64,000 bases of DNA from Saprospirales bacterium (GCA_016719895.1 JADJYG010000004.1:1-64000); one strand, 5' to 3'. Positions 23,546 through 32,575 are shown, counted from the first letter of the stretch. Made by a program: numbers and translations. Notes: generated by a model from the sequence alone, not told the origin.

Positions 23546-25880
23546 TCGCAGCAATATTTTGTGTGATCATTTCTCGTTCAGGATCAGAAAATCCGGGCAG
23601 TTTGGTGAACAGGAATTTTTTGCCCGCAGGCAGGTCGATAACCGGATGGATGTGATCGGTAGGCGTATGCCGGACGCGGATGGGGCTGACGGTGTACAGC
23701 TCCAGGGTCCGGCAATCCCGGCGGATAGGCGCCCGGTAGCGAAACCTCCCAAATGCTCGATGGCGGTTGTTGCCCCCCAGCATGATCTGTTCCGCTGGAT
23801 ACCACTTTTTCGGCATAAGCGCAGCAGCGGCAGCCCTGCACCACCACCCTCCCTGCTGTTCTGGCAGCCGCTCTTCAAGCGCAGAAACCAGGGGTGAGGG
23901 GAGTTCGCCAAAGTCGAACACAACCAGATCGCCCTGCCAATAGGCCGGCGGCAAGCCTTGGCTGAGCAGGGCGTAATATTGAAAACTTTCCTTCGGTATC
24001 CAGCGTATATGGCCGCTGGGATACACTAAAAAAACCGACCCGTCGTCAAAAAGCAAACGCATGAAAGTCTGGTGGAAAAAGGCTTTGTACGGCCCTGCCT
24101 GTATTTCACCTTCTCCCATTTCATGGCGGATTAGCCGGGAATGGGCCATAAAGGAAGAAAACCTTCCAGCGGAAGAAGCGAATTGCCAGCCTGGGGCCTT
24201 TTGCACTGCCTGGATGCCGCAGCTGGCCAATGGCACGGCTATATCGTTTTTATCCTTATCCGATCGGTCCTTCAGCGCGCCTCCGATAACATAGTGATTA
24301 ATTTGCAGCCGTTCCATCTCTTCGAGAACCTGCTGAATATCTCCGGCAATTGGCTTTCCCTGACTATTCAGAGAGGTATTCAGCAGCACAGGGGGGCGAC
24401 CGGTTTTTTGTGCAAATTCTTTCAGGATAAAGGCTATATCCGATTGGCCGTCCGCGATAGATTGCACCCTGGCAGTGCCGTCTTCATGCACAGCAGCAGG
24501 GATGTACGGCTTCCATTCCTGCCGCACCGGAAAATCATACAACATATACGGGGAATAAAAGTACTTTTCAAAGTACCGGCTGCCTTCGCTGTGCAGAACA
24601 ACAGGCGCTACCGGACGAAAATACTCCCGCCCTTTGATTTGATTCAATACCTGCCGCATGTGCGCGCACTCCGGGCTTGCCAATATACTTCTCCGGCAAA
24701 GCGCGCGCGGCCCAATTTCCGGCGCTCCCTGTGCAAATCCTACCACTTCTCCGTGCTTCAACCAGGATACGACCTGGGCGCGGTCATCCGGAGTTAATTT
24801 TCCGGGAATAAAAAACCTGCTTTCCGATGGCGCAAAAACGCCTGAATCGGGTGAAAGCGGCGTCAAATATTTATGGTGCTGGCAAAAAGCATGGAGCGCG
24901 GCCAAACCCAACGACTGGCCATCGTCTGCACAGTTGGGAGGGATAATAAGATCGGCAAATACCCCGCGCAACCGGGAGTTGGCCTTTACGGATAAAGCGC
25001 ACCCGCCGGCGTAACAGAGCGGCAGGTTCCCGTATTGTTTCCTGATCCGCCGCGCTTCTTTTTCCAAAAGGTCTTCAAACAACCGCTGTCCGGAAGCCGC
25101 AAGATCCAGGCGATCCCTCCAGCTCAGATTCCGGGATTCTATATCCGCACAGAAGCCTTCCCGGTAATTTACATATTCGCTTGGGCGGTATTTTTTTAAG
25201 GCATTTTTTAACGTATCGTAAAACCGCCGGGGATCACCAAAAGCAGCCATCCCCATAATTTTTCCGGGCGTTGCAGCCCTTCCGCGATGATCCTGCCGCC
25301 CGGCCCCGAAAACCAGCCTGGACAACCACTGGTGGAAAAAATTTCCGGAAAGCACCGGGAGGTTGTATTCCAACAACTCGATCCGGAAACCCGTAACGCG
25401 AAATAATGCGCTCTGTGCAAACGACCCCGAACCCTCTACGACCAGCCCAAGGAATTCGTCGTAGTCTTTTTCCCGGAACATAAAGGCCGAAAAAACATGG
25501 GCCAACTCGTGTAAATAAATAAAATGAAAACATTTTCTGCCGGAAAAGATAATTTCCTGCTTGGTACAATAGTGGATATCCGAACGCCAAAGGGTATCCA
25601 CTTCGGAAAAAAGCGGAAATTCTATCGGCACAGCCGGGCGCAGGGGGGAAAAATGCGAAGTGACGATATCCCATTCGTTCTGCGGAAAACAATCCATCCC
25701 TGATTGGAGCATGCCGGAATCTATATTGGGCTCATGGCGTATTCCGCTGCGTTTTTCCAGTTCGACCAAGGCAAGCAACCTGTCGGAATTCGGATCGTAA
25801 GAACAATACGAGGCATCGTGGAGGCCCCGGGCTTGCATATCAGGTAAAAGTCCATGAATACCAAGGATATAGGGAAGCAT
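23520..25880 (-). CDS. NodU/TobZ-type O-carbamoyltransferase with C-terminal extension
   Basis: A 786-aa protein. The N-terminal Kae1-like domain starts 'YILGIHG', with 'GLHDASYCSYDP' (19-30) and the metal site 'YLHELAHVFSAF' (122-133, H124 and H128). 'CYAGGCALSVKANSRL' and 'PPNCADDGQSLGLAALHAF' belong to the Kae1/YrdC catalytic core. The C-terminal 'EIGPRALCRRSILASP' and 'LLNTSLNSQGKPIAGD' are hallmark carbamoyltransferase motifs. Such enzymes transfer carbamoyl (via carbamoyl-AMP) to hydroxyls of sugars or antibiotics. The last ~210 residues (after 'HYVIGGAL') are an extra domain not seen in NodU or TobZ, of unknown role, with its own 'YPSGHIRWIPKESFQY'. Length exceeds the usual ~570-600 aa. 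It is second in the operon. Confidence 0.9.
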   Translation of the reverse strand: MLPYILGIHGLLPDMQARGLHDASYCSYDPNSDRLLALVELEKRSGIRHEPNIDSGMLQSGMDCFPQNEWDIVTSHFSPLRPAVPIEFPLFSEVDTLWRSDIHYCTKQEIIFSGRKCFHFIYLHELAHVFSAFMFREKDYDEFLGLVVEGSGSFAQSALFRVTGFRIELLEYNLPVLSGNFFHQWLSRLVFGAGRQDHRGRAATPGKIMGMAAFGDPRRFYDTLKNALKKYRPSEYVNYREGFCADIESRNLSWRDRLDLAASGQRLFEDLLEKEARRIRKQYGNLPLCYAGGCALSVKANSRLRGVFADLIIPPNCADDGQSLGLAALHAFCQHHKYLTPLSPDSGVFAPSESRFFIPGKLTPDDRAQVVSWLKHGEVVGFAQGAPEIGPRALCRRSILASPECAHMRQVLNQIKGREYFRPVAPVVLHSEGSRYFEKYFYSPYMLYDFPVRQEWKPYIPAAVHEDGTARVQSIADGQSDIAFILKEFAQKTGRPPVLLNTSLNSQGKPIAGDIQQVLEEMERLQINHYVIGGALKDRSDKDKNDIAVPLASCGIQAVQKAPGWQFASSAGRFSSFMAHSRLIRHEMGEGEIQAGPYKAFFHQTFMRLLFDDGSVFLVYPSGHIRWIPKESFQYYALLSQGLPPAYWQGDLVVFDFGELPSPLVSALEERLPEQQGGWWCRAAAAALMPKKWYPAEQIMLGGNNRHRAFGRFRYRAPIRRDCRTLELYTVSPIRVRHTPTDHIHPVIDLPAGKKFLFTKLPGFSDPEREMITQNIAANDVHKRLR

Positions 25881-25893
25881 AAAGCGCGATAGA

Positions 25894-26913
25894 TTAATTC
25901 ATATATAACCGATGGCAGCGCGCGCAGCCGGGGAGCGGTTGAGCCAATTTTCTGAATTGGGCCTGCCAACAGGCAAATTGACGGGAACGAAGAAGTTGGC
26001 GGAGCGAATCGCCGGTATCGCCGATCTTGTGAGCAAAACACACCGTCACGCTCCCATCGGGCAGAATCCAAAATTCTCCGGAGGCGCGGCTGCAACGCTT
26101 GTCCAGCCATTTTCTGGGATCATCGCTGTAATAATCCATCAAGTCCTCTTTTTCAATTAATCGCGGGAAAATCACTACGCGAAACGGAAACTTTTTCTGC
26201 CGGATGGACTGAATCTCCCGGAAAAGCAGTTCGGGTTCAATCGCACTGCCATCTGCGCCTTCTCCAAAGCAAAAACCGGATGGCCTGCCGAATACGCGCA
26301 AATAGGCGTCGCGATGTAGCGATAAAAAGGATTCGGGTAAAAAGGAAAGATGTTGCACCACAACTTCGTCAAATCCAAATTCCTGCAACGCATCCAGATC
26401 GGCAGAAAGACGCCCGAAAGTAGACCGGTTGATCATCAGGACAGCCCCAATCTTGATTTGGCGGCTTCGCAAAACCGGCAATGCGTGTTTTAACGCGTTC
26501 GAAAGCCTGGCAAAGGCTCCTTTTCTTCCCACCATGGCATCATGGCAATCGCCTAGCCCATTGAAGGTCACCCAAAGGCTGTGGGGCGGGGCTTCTAAAA
26601 TACTGTCGAGGCGATCGGCAAGCAAAAGACCATTGGTAATCGTCTTATAACCAAGCCCCGAATGCCGGATCAATTGAGCAATTTGAAAAAATCGCCGGGA
26701 TAAAAGCGGTTCTCCGCCACTCAGGTAAATATGGACGCCTGGATTTACTTCAAGAGCTTCCCCAAGAAATCTTTCGATTTTTTCTAAATATGCCGCATCG
26801 TACGGCGGGACCGGGGCCGACGGGAACTGCCCGTGCACACAATGCGGGCACTTCAAATTGCAGGCAAAAGATACAAATATCTTTAAATGTGTAAGGGCAG
26901 GACTGTTTTCCAT
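25894..26913 (-). CDS. Radical SAM protein, first gene of the operon
   Basis: A 339-aa radical SAM enzyme: C18, C22 and C25 in 'FACNLKCPHCVHGQF', then 'IYLSGGEPLLSRR' and 'KTITNGLLLAD'. The C-terminus has 'KRCSRASGEFWILPDGSVTV', 'CFAHKIGDTGDS' and 'CARCHRLY', a reduced SPASM-like tail. The ATG at 26913 is chosen; an in-frame opening upstream reads through the MITE at 27027-27185 and is not real. With the genes at 17228, 19123, 20088 and 21236 it makes five radical SAM proteins in one operon. The operon promoter should lie in 26914-27026, next to the MITE. Confidence 0.88.
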   Translation of the reverse strand: MENSPALTHLKIFVSFACNLKCPHCVHGQFPSAPVPPYDAAYLEKIERFLGEALEVNPGVHIYLSGGEPLLSRRFFQIAQLIRHSGLGYKTITNGLLLADRLDSILEAPPHSLWVTFNGLGDCHDAMVGRKGAFARLSNALKHALPVLRSRQIKIGAVLMINRSTFGRLSADLDALQEFGFDEVVVQHLSFLPESFLSLHRDAYLRVFGRPSGFCFGEGADGSAIEPELLFREIQSIRQKKFPFRVVIFPRLIEKEDLMDYYSDDPRKWLDKRCSRASGEFWILPDGSVTVCFAHKIGDTGDSLRQLLRSRQFACWQAQFRKLAQPLPGCARCHRLYMN

Positions 26914-27024
26914 GTATTCGGCCTGGTAAACATAGCAAACAAGCCCACCGGACAAAGGTGATTTCCAGCAGTAAAAAGGATGATTTATATCAATTTCCCG
27001 GCGCCGCCATGCCCAGTTGTTTAT

Positions 27025-27187
27025 TAGACTTGTTGCGGTGGAGGGCTTTGAGTGGGTAAAAATGCCATTTTTTCGGCTGGCAAGGCAAATTTTGCAGTCG
27101 AAATCGGGTATATTCGACGAAAAATTTAACGCAGCCAAGCGGGAAAAGGGCTTTTTCCCGCCAAAGACCTCCACCGCAACAAGTCTA
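27025..27187. mobile_element. MITE-D copy 1 (TA target duplication)
   Basis: 27027-27185, starting GACTTGTTGCGGTGGAGG and ending CCTCCACCGCAACAAGTC, flanked by TA on both sides. It has near-perfect inverted ends, an internal conserved stretch including TTTTGCAGTCGAAATCGGG, and no coding capacity. The same element lies at 31298-31457 in the same orientation. It sits between divergent genes, 113 bases from the first gene of the radical SAM operon. Confidence 0.85.
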
Positions 27188-27249
27188 TTATTGCTCCCCA
27201 ACGCCGCCGCTTTCCGGTACTTACCCTATTATTGCATAAAAAAACAACC

Positions 27250-28281
27250 ATGCCAACGATCCATGCACCCGAACAATGGCGCGCCTTTTACGCCGCCGCC
27301 GCACAATTCCGCGATCTGGCCCCCTGGAGCTGGATGTATGAGTCCAATATTTTTGGCGTACAACACCCGGAGACAGGGGAAATTGGCTGGTGCAGTATTA
27401 TGGGCAACGCCGGCGAACATTTTGCCCTGGCGATTTACCGGGGCGCAGCCGGACTGAACTACTACAACATGGTAAAGACGGGCGACTTTGAAAGCACGAA
27501 CAACCCGGAACTGTTCAATGCCTTTTTTTCCCAGGATTGCTGGATGGTGTCTTTTGAGGATGCCACCATGGTTCCACCCGAACAAAAGGCGCACCTGAAG
27601 TCGCTCGGCCTGTCGTTTCGCGGCGCCGGCCAGTGGATTGTCGTGCAAGCGCTTGACCTGGGTTTGGCGCCCTGGCTGGCCGACGCGCAAGACGTGCCCT
27701 ACCTGACGCAATGTCTGCAGCAGGCTATCGACGTGACCGGGCGCGCTAAATCGAACCCCGGTTTGTCCAGCGACGCGCTGCGGCTGGTCCGCACGCCAAC
27801 CAAGCAGCCCGGCGGCCTGGTGTGGAAAGATACGTTTTCCGGCGAACCGGATAGCCCCGAACCCACTGGCCCGCAACCGGTGGAGCCCTCCAAAGGATTT
27901 TTAGACAAAACAGAACGCCTGCCGGAGATCAGGGGAGCGGTGGCGCTCTCCAGTTTTTTCGTGCCGAAAGCCATACAGGAAAACAAAAACAAACGCCCCT
28001 GGCATCCGATGCTGCTGATCGGCATTGAACCCAAATCGGGGTATATCCTGGCGCAGGAACTGGCCGCCTATGCCGATGTGCCGGCAAAACTGGAAAAATT
28101 GCTGCTCAGCCTGTTCAAGGCCGTCGGTGGCAAACCCCGGCAGATTGGGGTGCACCACCCGCCGGTAGCCCGGTGGCTCGAAAAAATCGGTACGGCAGCC
28201 GGCATTGAAATCGTCCTGCTGACCGGCGACGAGCCCTTCCTGACAGATGTAATAGACTCCTTTTCCGATTTTTTGCGCTGA
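27250..28281 (+). CDS. DUF7309/DUF6930-like protein
   Basis: A 343-aa cytosolic protein without signal peptide. The N-terminal part ('WRAFYAAAAQFRDLAPWSWM', 'IFGVQHPETGEIGWCSIMG', 'GEHFALAIYRGAAGL') and the C-terminal part ('HPMLLIGIEPKSGYILAQEL', 'PRQIGVHHPPVARWL') match a two-domain architecture I associate with DUF7309 and DUF6930, sometimes fused to plasmid pRiA4b ORF-3-like domains. The function of these is not known. The ATG at 27250 is chosen over a TTG at 27232 closer to the MITE. It appears monocistronic. Confidence 0.72.
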   Translation: MPTIHAPEQWRAFYAAAAQFRDLAPWSWMYESNIFGVQHPETGEIGWCSIMGNAGEHFALAIYRGAAGLNYYNMVKTGDFESTNNPELFNAFFSQDCWMVSFEDATMVPPEQKAHLKSLGLSFRGAGQWIVVQALDLGLAPWLADAQDVPYLTQCLQQAIDVTGRAKSNPGLSSDALRLVRTPTKQPGGLVWKDTFSGEPDSPEPTGPQPVEPSKGFLDKTERLPEIRGAVALSSFFVPKAIQENKNKRPWHPMLLIGIEPKSGYILAQELAAYADVPAKLEKLLLSLFKAVGGKPRQIGVHHPPVARWLEKIGTAAGIEIVLLTGDEPFLTDVIDSFSDFLR

Positions 28282-28374
28282 ACGGCCCCAAAATTGGAGA
28301 CCCTTAACCAAACAATCCTGTTCATCCTGAAAAATCTTGCAAATCCTCGTCTGTTAGCTCCAAAAAAGCGTCCA

Positions 28375-29991
28375 TTAAAATCCTGTCCCACTGCCCCGCA
28401 CAACCCGGAAAAACCGCGTCTCTTCCACTACCCTGCCGCGCGCCAGCAGCGCCCGCGTCAGTGCCATTTCGGGGTCTGTCTCCAGCCGTCCGGCGTGGGC
28501 TTTTTCGATAAAATACACGACGTTATCCTGTCGCATGGCGGCCTCCACCAGGGCGGTTCCGGCGCCGGTTTCGCGGGCCACTACCCAGTCGAGCGGCAGC
28601 GGTGGGCGGGCGCCGGCAAGGAAATTGGCCTGCGGGAAGGCGGGCAGGGTCTTGAAGGCCGGGCCATAGCGCCGCGCCAGGTCGCACAGGTCGCGGTACA
28701 GGGCCGCTTTTTCCGGGCTGCTGCGGATGCCCATGAGCGCCGGGAAGATGGGGCCCATGGCTTCCGTCATGGCGCTGCGCGGGCCGTCGCGGTACACATA
28801 GGCATAGCCCAGGCGGAAGAGGCCGAGCAGCAGGATCAGCGCCAGGGCCGGGAGTGCGGGCGTGCTGCGGCCGGGCCAGGCTGCCTGGAACAGCGACGTC
28901 GATATATCCCAGGCGGCATACGCCCAGGGCAGAGCGAACAATACCGGCAGGTTGTAGCCCCAGCTGAGCGCAGCACACCAGCACAGCGCCAGCAGCGCGC
29001 CGAAACGCCGGCTTTGCGCGGCAGACCAGTGTTTTTTCCAGTACTGCACCCCGGCCCAGGCCGCTGCCGCAACAAACAACAGCCGCGTGTGGGCGAACGG
29101 CGCGGTGAATTCCGCGCGTTGCAGCACCGTCCAGGCGTAGGCCGATGCCAGCGCCAGCAGCCAGAGCGCCCAGCCCAGGAACGCCCGTTTTGGCCCGCCC
29201 TTGCCCGCCAGCCACCATACCGCGGGCGCCAGTAAAACGGCGCTGGCACCCAGCAGGAGGGGCGGTATCCGAAAATAATCCGTAAATCCGTGCGCGAGCG
29301 CCTGGTTGCCTTCAGCGGCGGCGGAGGTCAGGCGGAGAAAGGCCGCCAGCGCCTGGCGGTCCTGCAAGGCTATAGCAAAGGCCGCTGTGGCCGCCAGGGC
29401 GCCGAACAGCGCCCACCACCGGCCGCCGGCCCCCGCCCATTGCCGCCGTTCGGCCAGCAGCAGTACGAGCCAGACCACAGCCAGGGGGTAAAACGATTGT
29501 TTGCACAGCAGGGCGGCCACCAGGCAAAGGCCCGAAACGATCGCGCCGCCGCGGCCGCCGGTATTGGTGAAGGCCCAAATGCTCAGGGCGCCGAACAGGA
29601 TGCCGTCGACGGTATGCCAGGCCGCAGCGGGGTAACAATGCGCCGACAAAACGAAAGCCAGGGCGGCCAGTTGCCAGCGGCGGACGCCCTGCGCCAGCAC
29701 CGCAGCGCCCAACCAGGCGTATGCCCCCACCTTGAGGTAAAAGATCCAGCGCTCGCCCAGTACGGCGTACTCCGCCGGCAGGCTGTAGAGCTCCAGCGCG
29801 CGGAGCCACACGGGCAGGGGCGGCCGTACATACACCACATCGGCGTACAGCGTCTTGCCCTGGTGCACCTGCCAGGCCAGGCCGGTCAGAAAGCCGCCGT
29901 CGGTTTCATTGACGCCATAGGGAGCGTAATAGCCGCAGTAGGCAGCCAGGAGCAGGAAAAAGAGCAGTCTCCAGGTTTGTAACGGCGTCAT
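28375..29991 (-). CDS. GT-C-type multispanning membrane glycosyltransferase
   Basis: A 538-aa protein with about 10-11 hydrophobic helices from residue 8 to about 430. 'GVNETDGGFLTGLAWQVHQG' and 'YADVVYVRPPLPVW' in the first extracytoplasmic loop match GT39/PMT-like GT-C enzymes, where an acidic residue of this loop is catalytic. These transfer sugars from polyprenyl-phosphate donors to lipids or proteins at the outer face of the inner membrane. The C-terminal ~100 residues are soluble. Downstream of the DprE1-like oxidase (9-base gap), so both may serve a polyprenyl-linked sugar pathway. Confidence 0.78.
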   Translation of the reverse strand: MTPLQTWRLLFFLLLAAYCGYYAPYGVNETDGGFLTGLAWQVHQGKTLYADVVYVRPPLPVWLRALELYSLPAEYAVLGERWIFYLKVGAYAWLGAAVLAQGVRRWQLAALAFVLSAHCYPAAAWHTVDGILFGALSIWAFTNTGGRGGAIVSGLCLVAALLCKQSFYPLAVVWLVLLLAERRQWAGAGGRWWALFGALAATAAFAIALQDRQALAAFLRLTSAAAEGNQALAHGFTDYFRIPPLLLGASAVLLAPAVWWLAGKGGPKRAFLGWALWLLALASAYAWTVLQRAEFTAPFAHTRLLFVAAAAWAGVQYWKKHWSAAQSRRFGALLALCWCAALSWGYNLPVLFALPWAYAAWDISTSLFQAAWPGRSTPALPALALILLLGLFRLGYAYVYRDGPRSAMTEAMGPIFPALMGIRSSPEKAALYRDLCDLARRYGPAFKTLPAFPQANFLAGARPPLPLDWVVARETGAGTALVEAAMRQDNVVYFIEKAHAGRLETDPEMALTRALLARGRVVEETRFFRVVRGSGTGF

Positions 29992-30000
29992 TGCATCGGC

Positions 30001-31290
30001 TTATTTATCTTGCAGCAACCGTTCTTTCAACAGCGAGTGAAATTTGGGTTCGCCGAAAGCGGCGGGGTCCACGCGGCCCATGCGGGCGGCGGAGCAGGCG
30101 TCTTTGGTCAGGTAGATTTTACCGCCCAGTTGCCACACCAGTTCGTCGAGCTGGTTCACCAGGCCAAAAACGGTTTTTGTGCGCGGGAAATCCAGCGCCA
30201 GCGAGTAGCCGCGTTCGGGGAAGGAATGGATGGCCTCGACCGGGCGTTCGCCGTGGCGCTTGAGCACGCTCAGGAAGGGCAGGTCGCGGCTTTTGCGGAT
30301 CGTTTCCAGGACTTTCCGGATACCATCGGGGCTCGCCGCCTCGGGCAGGCAGAACTGATACTGAATAAAACCGCGCCGGCCGTACAGGCGGTTCCAGTTG
30401 CGGATGCGGTCGAGGGGATAAAAATAGCGGTCGAGGTCCACGCGTTGTTCGCCGGTTTTGGCAGCGGAAAAAAGCATGTGGTTGTGCGCGCGGATCGTGA
30501 GCGCGTTGAGCAGTGCGGCCGGGGCGTAAAAAGGTACATTGCGGGTGTCTTTATGGGGGTATTGCAATGGGGAGGGGGTGGTGTCGTGTTCGGCAAAATA
30601 CACGACACCGCGCCCGAAAGCGTCGCCGGCGCTCAGGCAATCCACCCAACCGGCGGCATAGGGCAGGTGGCGGTGGGCGTCAAAAGCTTCGAACAGGGCG
30701 TCGAGCCGGGGGGCGCGCACGGCAGTTTGGCGCATGTATACGCTGGAAATGCGCATCAGGCGGAAGCGGGCCGACAGGATTACGCCGGTCCAGCCCATGC
30801 CGCCGCAGGTTTGCCAGAACAGGCCGGGGTTTTCAGTGCGGGAGCAGGCGACCGTTTCGCCGTCGGCGCGCAACAGATCAAAGTCGAGCAGGTGCTGGGA
30901 AAAGCAGCCTTTGGCCGGGTGGTTTTTTCCATGTACGTCGCTGGCAATAGCACCGCCGACGGTAATGTTTTTGATTCCGGGCGTCACTTCGAAGAACCAG
31001 CCGTCGGGTACGATCCGGTCGAGCAGGTCGGCCAGCAATACGCCGGCTTCGGCGTGGACGATGCCGTTGGCGGCATCCCAGTTCAGGAGCCGGTTCAGTC
31101 GCAGGGTGGAGAGCACGGTGGCGCCGAGGGCGGCGTCGCCGTAGCATTTGCCGTTGCCGCGGGCGATGATCCGGGCGTGTTGCAGCACAGCCTGGCGGGC
31201 CTCGCCGGGGGTTTCGGGGTAGCTGAGCGTTGCGCGGGTTTTCGGGTAGTTACCCCAGTTAGCAAGGGCGGAGGTTTCGGTGCATGTCAT
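30001..31290 (-). CDS. FAD-linked oxidase, DprE1-like
   Basis: A 429-aa VAO-family flavoprotein. The FAD-binding loop is 'ARGNGKCYGDAALG' (43-56). 'GIKNITVGGAIASDVHGKNH' (105-124) is nearly the DprE1 signature 'GGAIA-D-HGKNHH'. 'GRGVVYFAEHD' and a conserved C-terminal 'KIYLTKDACSAARM' also fit. DprE1 oxidises decaprenylphosphoryl ribose in arabinan synthesis; in Bacteroidota homologues the exact substrate is uncertain, so a polyprenyl-phospho-sugar 2-epimerase half-reaction is inferred. It lies immediately upstream of the GT-C gene. No DprE2-like SDR is in the window. Confidence 0.83.
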   Translation of the reverse strand: MTCTETSALANWGNYPKTRATLSYPETPGEARQAVLQHARIIARGNGKCYGDAALGATVLSTLRLNRLLNWDAANGIVHAEAGVLLADLLDRIVPDGWFFEVTPGIKNITVGGAIASDVHGKNHPAKGCFSQHLLDFDLLRADGETVACSRTENPGLFWQTCGGMGWTGVILSARFRLMRISSVYMRQTAVRAPRLDALFEAFDAHRHLPYAAGWVDCLSAGDAFGRGVVYFAEHDTTPSPLQYPHKDTRNVPFYAPAALLNALTIRAHNHMLFSAAKTGEQRVDLDRYFYPLDRIRNWNRLYGRRGFIQYQFCLPEAASPDGIRKVLETIRKSRDLPFLSVLKRHGERPVEAIHSFPERGYSLALDFPRTKTVFGLVNQLDELVWQLGGKIYLTKDACSAARMGRVDPAAFGEPKFHSLLKERLLQDK

Positions 31291-31295
31291 GGCTT

Positions 31296-31459
31296 TAGAC
31301 TTGTTGCTATGAAGGACTTTGAGCGCCGAAAATTGCCATTTTTTCGGCTGTCAAGGCAAATTTTGCAGTCGAAATCGGGTATGTTCGGCGAAAAATTTAA
31401 CGAAGACAGGCGAGAAAAGGGCTTTTTCGCCGCCAAAGGGCTCCGTAGCAACAAGTCTA
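31296..31459. mobile_element. MITE-D copy 2 (TA target duplication)
   Basis: 31298-31457, from GACTTGTTGCTATGAAGG to CTCCGTAGCAACAAGTC, flanked by TA. The core around TTTTGCAGTCGAAATCGGG is identical to copy 1; the arms differ by compensating changes so the ends still pair. It fills the short gap between the DUF4340-like stop and the DprE1-like start, both on the - strand. Confidence 0.85.
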
Positions 31460-31463
31460 TTGT

Positions 31464-32468
31464 TTATTGTGCGGGAGGCGCCGGCTGCGGGGCGCCGGGG
31501 TCCGGTAACAGGCCGCTGCATATCCGGTGCACGAGCGCGGTGTCGGGTATAGCGAAATACTGGTTGGTATGGCGGGAAGAGTGGACGACATAACGCGGCA
31601 AGCTGTGCAGGCCCTGGGCGCGCAGGTCCGAAATATCCTCGGGAGTGTCGGGCGGTTGCAGGGCGTAAAAGCGGAACGACAGGTAAGCGCCGCCGGTGGC
31701 TTCCAGGTAAATCGTGGCGTACAGGGTTTGATCGGCCTGGCTTTCGTCAAAATTACCGGCAAAGGGCTTGTTGTCGAGTTGTTGAAACAAGTGAAGCCAG
31801 GCGCGCACCGAATCGGCAGACATACTCCGTTCCGGCGCACCGGCCGATTGCCAGCGGCCGCCGGGCTGGGGCTGAACGAAAAACACGGGCGGCTCCTGGC
31901 GCCACTGAATGCCGAAGCGCCGGATCGAATCGACGCCGATGGGCGCCATCGCAGCCGGACGCAGGTCGCGCAGCCGGAGCAGGAAAAGTGTCCGGATAGC
32001 CCCGTCCACTTTGTATATACCGCCGTGGCCGGGCAGCCGGAGGTAGGTGTGTCCGAGACCGTTTTGTCCGGCCTGACTGCCGATCTCGATGTGCTCGACC
32101 AGGGTATTTTGGCGGTACAGGCGCAGCTGGAGCGCGGCGGCGCGGCCAAAGCCGAGTGTGTCGGGCCGGGTTGTTTTTACCGACTCAAAATGGCGGATGC
32201 TGGCCAGAGCCTGTAGCCGGCGGGTTACTTCCGGGGTGGGCGCCAGGAGCGTCCGCCCGGCTTGTTCGGCCATCCACAGGTAGTCCGTTTGCTGAAGGAC
32301 AAGATCGGGCTGGCCGGGAGTGGAGATCGCGATCTTGTCCAGGGCGCTGATCTCCATCCGGAACAAAGGCCCCCGGAAAAACGGGCGGTAGCGCAGCGGC
32401 AGCAGCCGTGCAAACAGGCCCAGGGCTGCCACAGCCAGAAACAGGAAGACCAGGTGTTTATTTTTCAT
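31464..32468 (-). CDS. DUF4340-like membrane-anchored protein
   Basis: A 334-aa protein with an N-terminal membrane anchor or uncleaved signal ('NKHLVFLFLAVAALGLFARL') and a large extracytoplasmic part. The pattern 'LVLQQTDYLWMAEQAGRTLL' then 'VTRRLQALASIRHFESVKT' and 'EIGSQAGQNGLGHTYLRLPG' followed by 'IYKVDG' is DUF4340-like, a family often found with ABC-type gliding GldG-like proteins. Function unknown. The ATG at 32468 puts the hydrophobic segment at the N-terminus. Whether it is co-transcribed with the DprE1-like gene is doubtful, as MITE-D2 lies between. Confidence 0.68.
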   Translation of the reverse strand: MKNKHLVFLFLAVAALGLFARLLPLRYRPFFRGPLFRMEISALDKIAISTPGQPDLVLQQTDYLWMAEQAGRTLLAPTPEVTRRLQALASIRHFESVKTTRPDTLGFGRAAALQLRLYRQNTLVEHIEIGSQAGQNGLGHTYLRLPGHGGIYKVDGAIRTLFLLRLRDLRPAAMAPIGVDSIRRFGIQWRQEPPVFFVQPQPGGRWQSAGAPERSMSADSVRAWLHLFQQLDNKPFAGNFDESQADQTLYATIYLEATGGAYLSFRFYALQPPDTPEDISDLRAQGLHSLPRYVVHSSRHTNQYFAIPDTALVHRICSGLLPDPGAPQPAPPAQ

Positions 32469-32546
32469 GGTACACAGCGAAAAGGCCAGCACGCCCTTGA
32501 ATGCCCAAAGATAGAAGGCGGCGCATGCACGCGAAGAGAATTTTTC

Positions 32547-32554
32547 TACCTTTG
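32547..32554 (+). promoter_or_regulatory. Candidate -7 box for the DUF1761 gene
   Basis: TACCTTTG, an exact TAnnTTTG match, ends 21 bases before the ATG at 32576, a suitable leader length. No clear -33 TTG. Confidence 0.4.
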
Positions 32555-32575
32555 AATCAAACTAAAACAAAACGT

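Noticed and set aside
26914..27201. N-terminal extension of the first radical SAM gene.
   Set aside because: It reads through the MITE-D palindrome; the conserved domain starts just after the ATG at 26913.
30010..31593. A 527-codon + strand open frame, rich in Gly, Ala and Val.
   Set aside because: Antisense to the DprE1-like gene and running through MITE-D2; composition is that of a shadow frame.
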